A DNA stretch of 64,000 nt, from NCBI GenBank assembly GCA_948099385.1, contig CANUEZ040000002.1, positions 1,550,001 through 1,614,000 of the forward strand. Reading direction: 5' to 3'. The stretch comes from Fasciola hepatica. Its lineage: Eukaryota > Platyhelminthes > Trematoda > Plagiorchiida > Fasciolidae. Position numbers and translations under genes: made by a program. The notes under the pieces are model-generated. The model ran no database searches. It was not told the origin of the DNA and saw only the letters and a program-made list of their open reading frames with translations. This document shows, piece after piece, positions 61,697 to 64,000 of the stretch (positions are counted from its first letter, which is position 1; each line of letters opens with the position of its first letter).

Positions 61697-61860
61697 TTGT
61701 GCAATACCATCACGACGAGACTGCGCCTTGACGTGGTGCGATGGCTTGCCCGTCTCTATAACCCAAAGAGCCATATAGGTTGGCTTCTTTAAGCCGGAGA
61801 TGCAATCAAACCTGACAGGTCAATGGGTAGAGGTCAGACAAAGTTCACTCTCCTGGTCCT
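61697..61860 (-). repeat. Inverted repeat, right arm (RTE-associated)
   Basis: Partner of 61242-61399. The spacer of about 300 bases (61400-61696) is AT-rich and unrecognised. Confidence 0.85.
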
Positions 61861-64000
61861 CTAGGCTGGGGGTTGATTTGAGTTGGCAAATCAATCGGCA
61901 AAATCAGCGGAAGAATAATTGGTCCAATAAAATGGGCTTCCACTAAGCCATTCCGCTGCCTTGCGGATAGGTTTTTGTTAGAACTAAAGACTTTGGATGA
62001 GGACCCTAATCGTTATCCTGCTTTGTGGCTGGACACCCTAACAGTACTCGTCCAACATCTCCCATGAACTGCATGAATAGAAAGAATTCCATACTGCATC
62101 GGTCGTCGTGCAAGATAATCAGGACCACGCTGCCCATTGCATCGAGCGGGGTGGTTAATGATAAATGGGCTACTGCTCAGAATTCCCTCTCTTTTATTCA
62201 ACCTTCGTCTTCTGTCCCCAACCATCTCTCATTGTCCCATCTATCCACTCATTATGCTCCCACTGATAGCACGGTCGATACTCGCAACGATTCACTGTCT
62301 AGTAGTAGAATGAATAGTTCTCTCTCTTGTAACTCACATTTTCTCAATCCTCGTCAGCCTCTGAATCTCGGCTCCTTTAACGTGCGTACTCTCATGCAGG
62401 CCGATCAGCAGGCTTGTCTGGCGCTCGCAATAAATTCTCTGAAGAGTGATGTCTGCTGCGTGACTACAACGCGTATCCAGGATGGGAGTAGTGTGATTCA
62501 ACTACCTGCTCCTGGTATCTCATCGAGGTATTTTCTGCGCACTTCAGGATACGAAGTAGCTAGAACTGCGGGTCAACGTGGTGTAGGAATAGTCTTGGCT
62601 GACAAGGCTTAAGCTGCCCTTTTAGACTGGATGCCGATTAACAGTGGTTTATGTGCTGTGAGACTCCAAGGGTCAGTTGGCGTTCGAAAGGATAGTTGTG
62701 TTAAACGCAATTTGTTTGTGATCTCGGCATACGCCCAAACAGACTGCAGCTCTGACATGCAGAATGATGAGTTCTATGATGAACTCACCACCCTCGTTCA
62801 CAGCAGTAAAGGTTCTGACATTGTGGTGCTAGCTGGTGACTTCAATGCACAAGTTGGCAAACTTTGTGTATCAGAAGCTTGTTTAGGTGGCCGTTGTGCC
62901 TGATCATCTCAGTACACAGATAACGGGAATAGACTTCTCCAGTTTTGTGCAGACAATCGGTTGTTCTTGTATAGCACCAATTTCCGACACAGCTCGCGTC
63001 GCACGGTGACATGGCGCTCTAAATCTGCAGGCACTTTGAGTCAGATTGATCATATCGCCGTAAACTACCAGTGGTGCAGTTCTATTCAGAACTGTAGATC
63101 TTACTGGTCCACGTATGTACAGTCGGACCATGTATCAGTTTTAATGCGATTATCTCTCCAGCTCCATGGTAATCGTCGCAAACCGCAAACCCGGTTAGCC
63201 GTGCAACGTTTGTGTGATCTAGAAGTACGCGCCTGTTATGAGCAGAGGTTAGAACATGAGCTAGGATCTACGACGAACAGTAATGTAGATGAGCATTGGG
63301 CTCATATCAAATTGGCGATGCACGTTGCAGAAGAGTTTGCCTGTGGCCCTAGATCCGTTGTCCATCAAAGACACTGGATCTCACAAGAGTCGCTGAGTAT
63401 AATGGAGCAAAAGCGTCAGCTTTCGAACTGTAAGGAGATCAATAAGATGCGGAGAAAGCTGCAAAGACGAGTTACGAAAAGTCTTAAGAAGGATAGCGAA
63501 AATTGGTGGGTCAAGGTAGTCGAAGAAATGGAAGTAACAGCTGCTTCATGTAACAGCCAAAGACTGTTCAAACTTATTCGTGACACCGGTGGACGGCGCA
63601 TCCAGGTCAGTGAAACGGTTTGCGATAGAAATGGAGAACCCATCCATAGCAAACAAAAAAGGCTTCACCGATGGGCCGAGTACTTCAGAGAACAGTTTAG
63701 CTGGCCACACCCTAGTAAAGTTAGTTTCGTGTCAACAACTGCGACTCCTTGGGTAGTATCACTTGAGCCCCCATCAGAACTAGAAGTAGAGTCATGCATT
63801 CGACTACTAAAGCGAGGGAAAGCGGCAGGTCCCGACGAACTTCCTCCAGTTCTTTCCAAACTGGGTGGTAATGTTTCGATAAAATCAGTTACCGCTTTGC
63901 TCCGTGACATTTAGAACGCGGAGCGTATTCCGTTAGTATGGAATGAGTCATTGATTGTTCCTATCTTCAAGAAGGGAATACGCAATGACTGCAGTAATCA
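61861..64000 (+). mobile_element. RTE-like LINE, endonuclease and start of RT, truncated by window end
   Basis: One reading frame runs from 62025 to the window end with only three stops (TAA 62610-62612, TGA 62901-62903, TAG 63912-63914) and no frameshift. Endonuclease motifs are NLGSFNVRTLMQADQQACL, CVTTTRIQDGS (the family has SETRIQD, so the catalytic Glu is Thr here), VISAYAQTDCSS, VLAGDFNAQVGKL, QIDHIAVNY and SDHVSVL. A coiled, basic linker follows (KEINKMRRKLQRRVTKSLKK), then LFKLIRDTGGRRIQVSE and HRWAEYFREQFSWP. The RT start is GKAAGPDELPPVLSKLGG, and past the last stop WNESLIVPIFKKGIRNDC. RTE endonuclease-RT proteins nick target DNA and copy their own RNA in place. The upstream 61861-62024 probably is the leader. 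Confidence 0.88.

Overview
This is a eukaryotic nuclear window, gene-poor and packed with decayed transposable elements. One spliced gene is certain: the 3' half of SCFD1/SLY1, the Sec1/Munc18-family regulator of ER-Golgi SNAREs. It lies on the + strand across about 10 kb (exons 3531-13541), with multi-kilobase introns and canonical GT-AG junctions whose codon phases all match. The rest is interspersed repeats. The combination of RTE-like and CR1-like LINEs, a Penelope-like element, pogo and MULE fragments, tRNA-derived SINEs and long (TA)n tracts suggests a large-genome trematode flatworm, perhaps a fasciolid. That is an inference from repeat style, not proof.

Layout. 0.7-2.6 kb: 5'-to-3' remains of a CR1-like LINE on the minus strand. 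3.5-13.5 kb: six SLY1 exons. The introns hold GT repeats, tRNA-derived SINEs, an RTE tail carrying its own SINE insertion, and a (TA)n tract. 14.9-18.3 kb: two RTE remnants flanking a pogo/Tigger-like transposase fragment. 18-28 kb: mostly unrecognised DNA, with a large TA/GA microsatellite and a pair of ~180-bp inverted repeats. 28.2-29.1 kb: MULE transposase pseudogene. 30.7 kb: a perfect 35-bp palindrome around (TA)n. 32.5 and 38.1 kb: two possible minus-strand exons of unknown membrane proteins. 34.2-37.5 kb: two CR1-like remnants. 39.5-41.0 kb: RTE remnant. 42.8-43.3 kb: Penelope-like GIY-YIG remnant. 46.0-46.7 kb: a hairpin and a foldback element with a 12-bp target duplication. 49.5-52.3 kb: CR1-like LINE retaining endonuclease and RT. 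55.5-55.9 kb: possible LTR. 56.0-60.6 kb: a minus-strand RTE split by a + strand RTE insertion. 61.2-64 kb: inverted repeats, then an RTE copy running off the window.

How it fits together: SLY1 is the only functional unit I can defend. All readable transposon ORFs carry stops, frameshifts or lost catalytic residues, so the window looks like a graveyard. Its most informative signals are nested insertions with target-site duplications (7965-8164; 57351-59163) and several palindromic or foldback structures that may define non-autonomous families. I found no CRISPR array, operon or other prokaryotic feature and no intact autonomous element.
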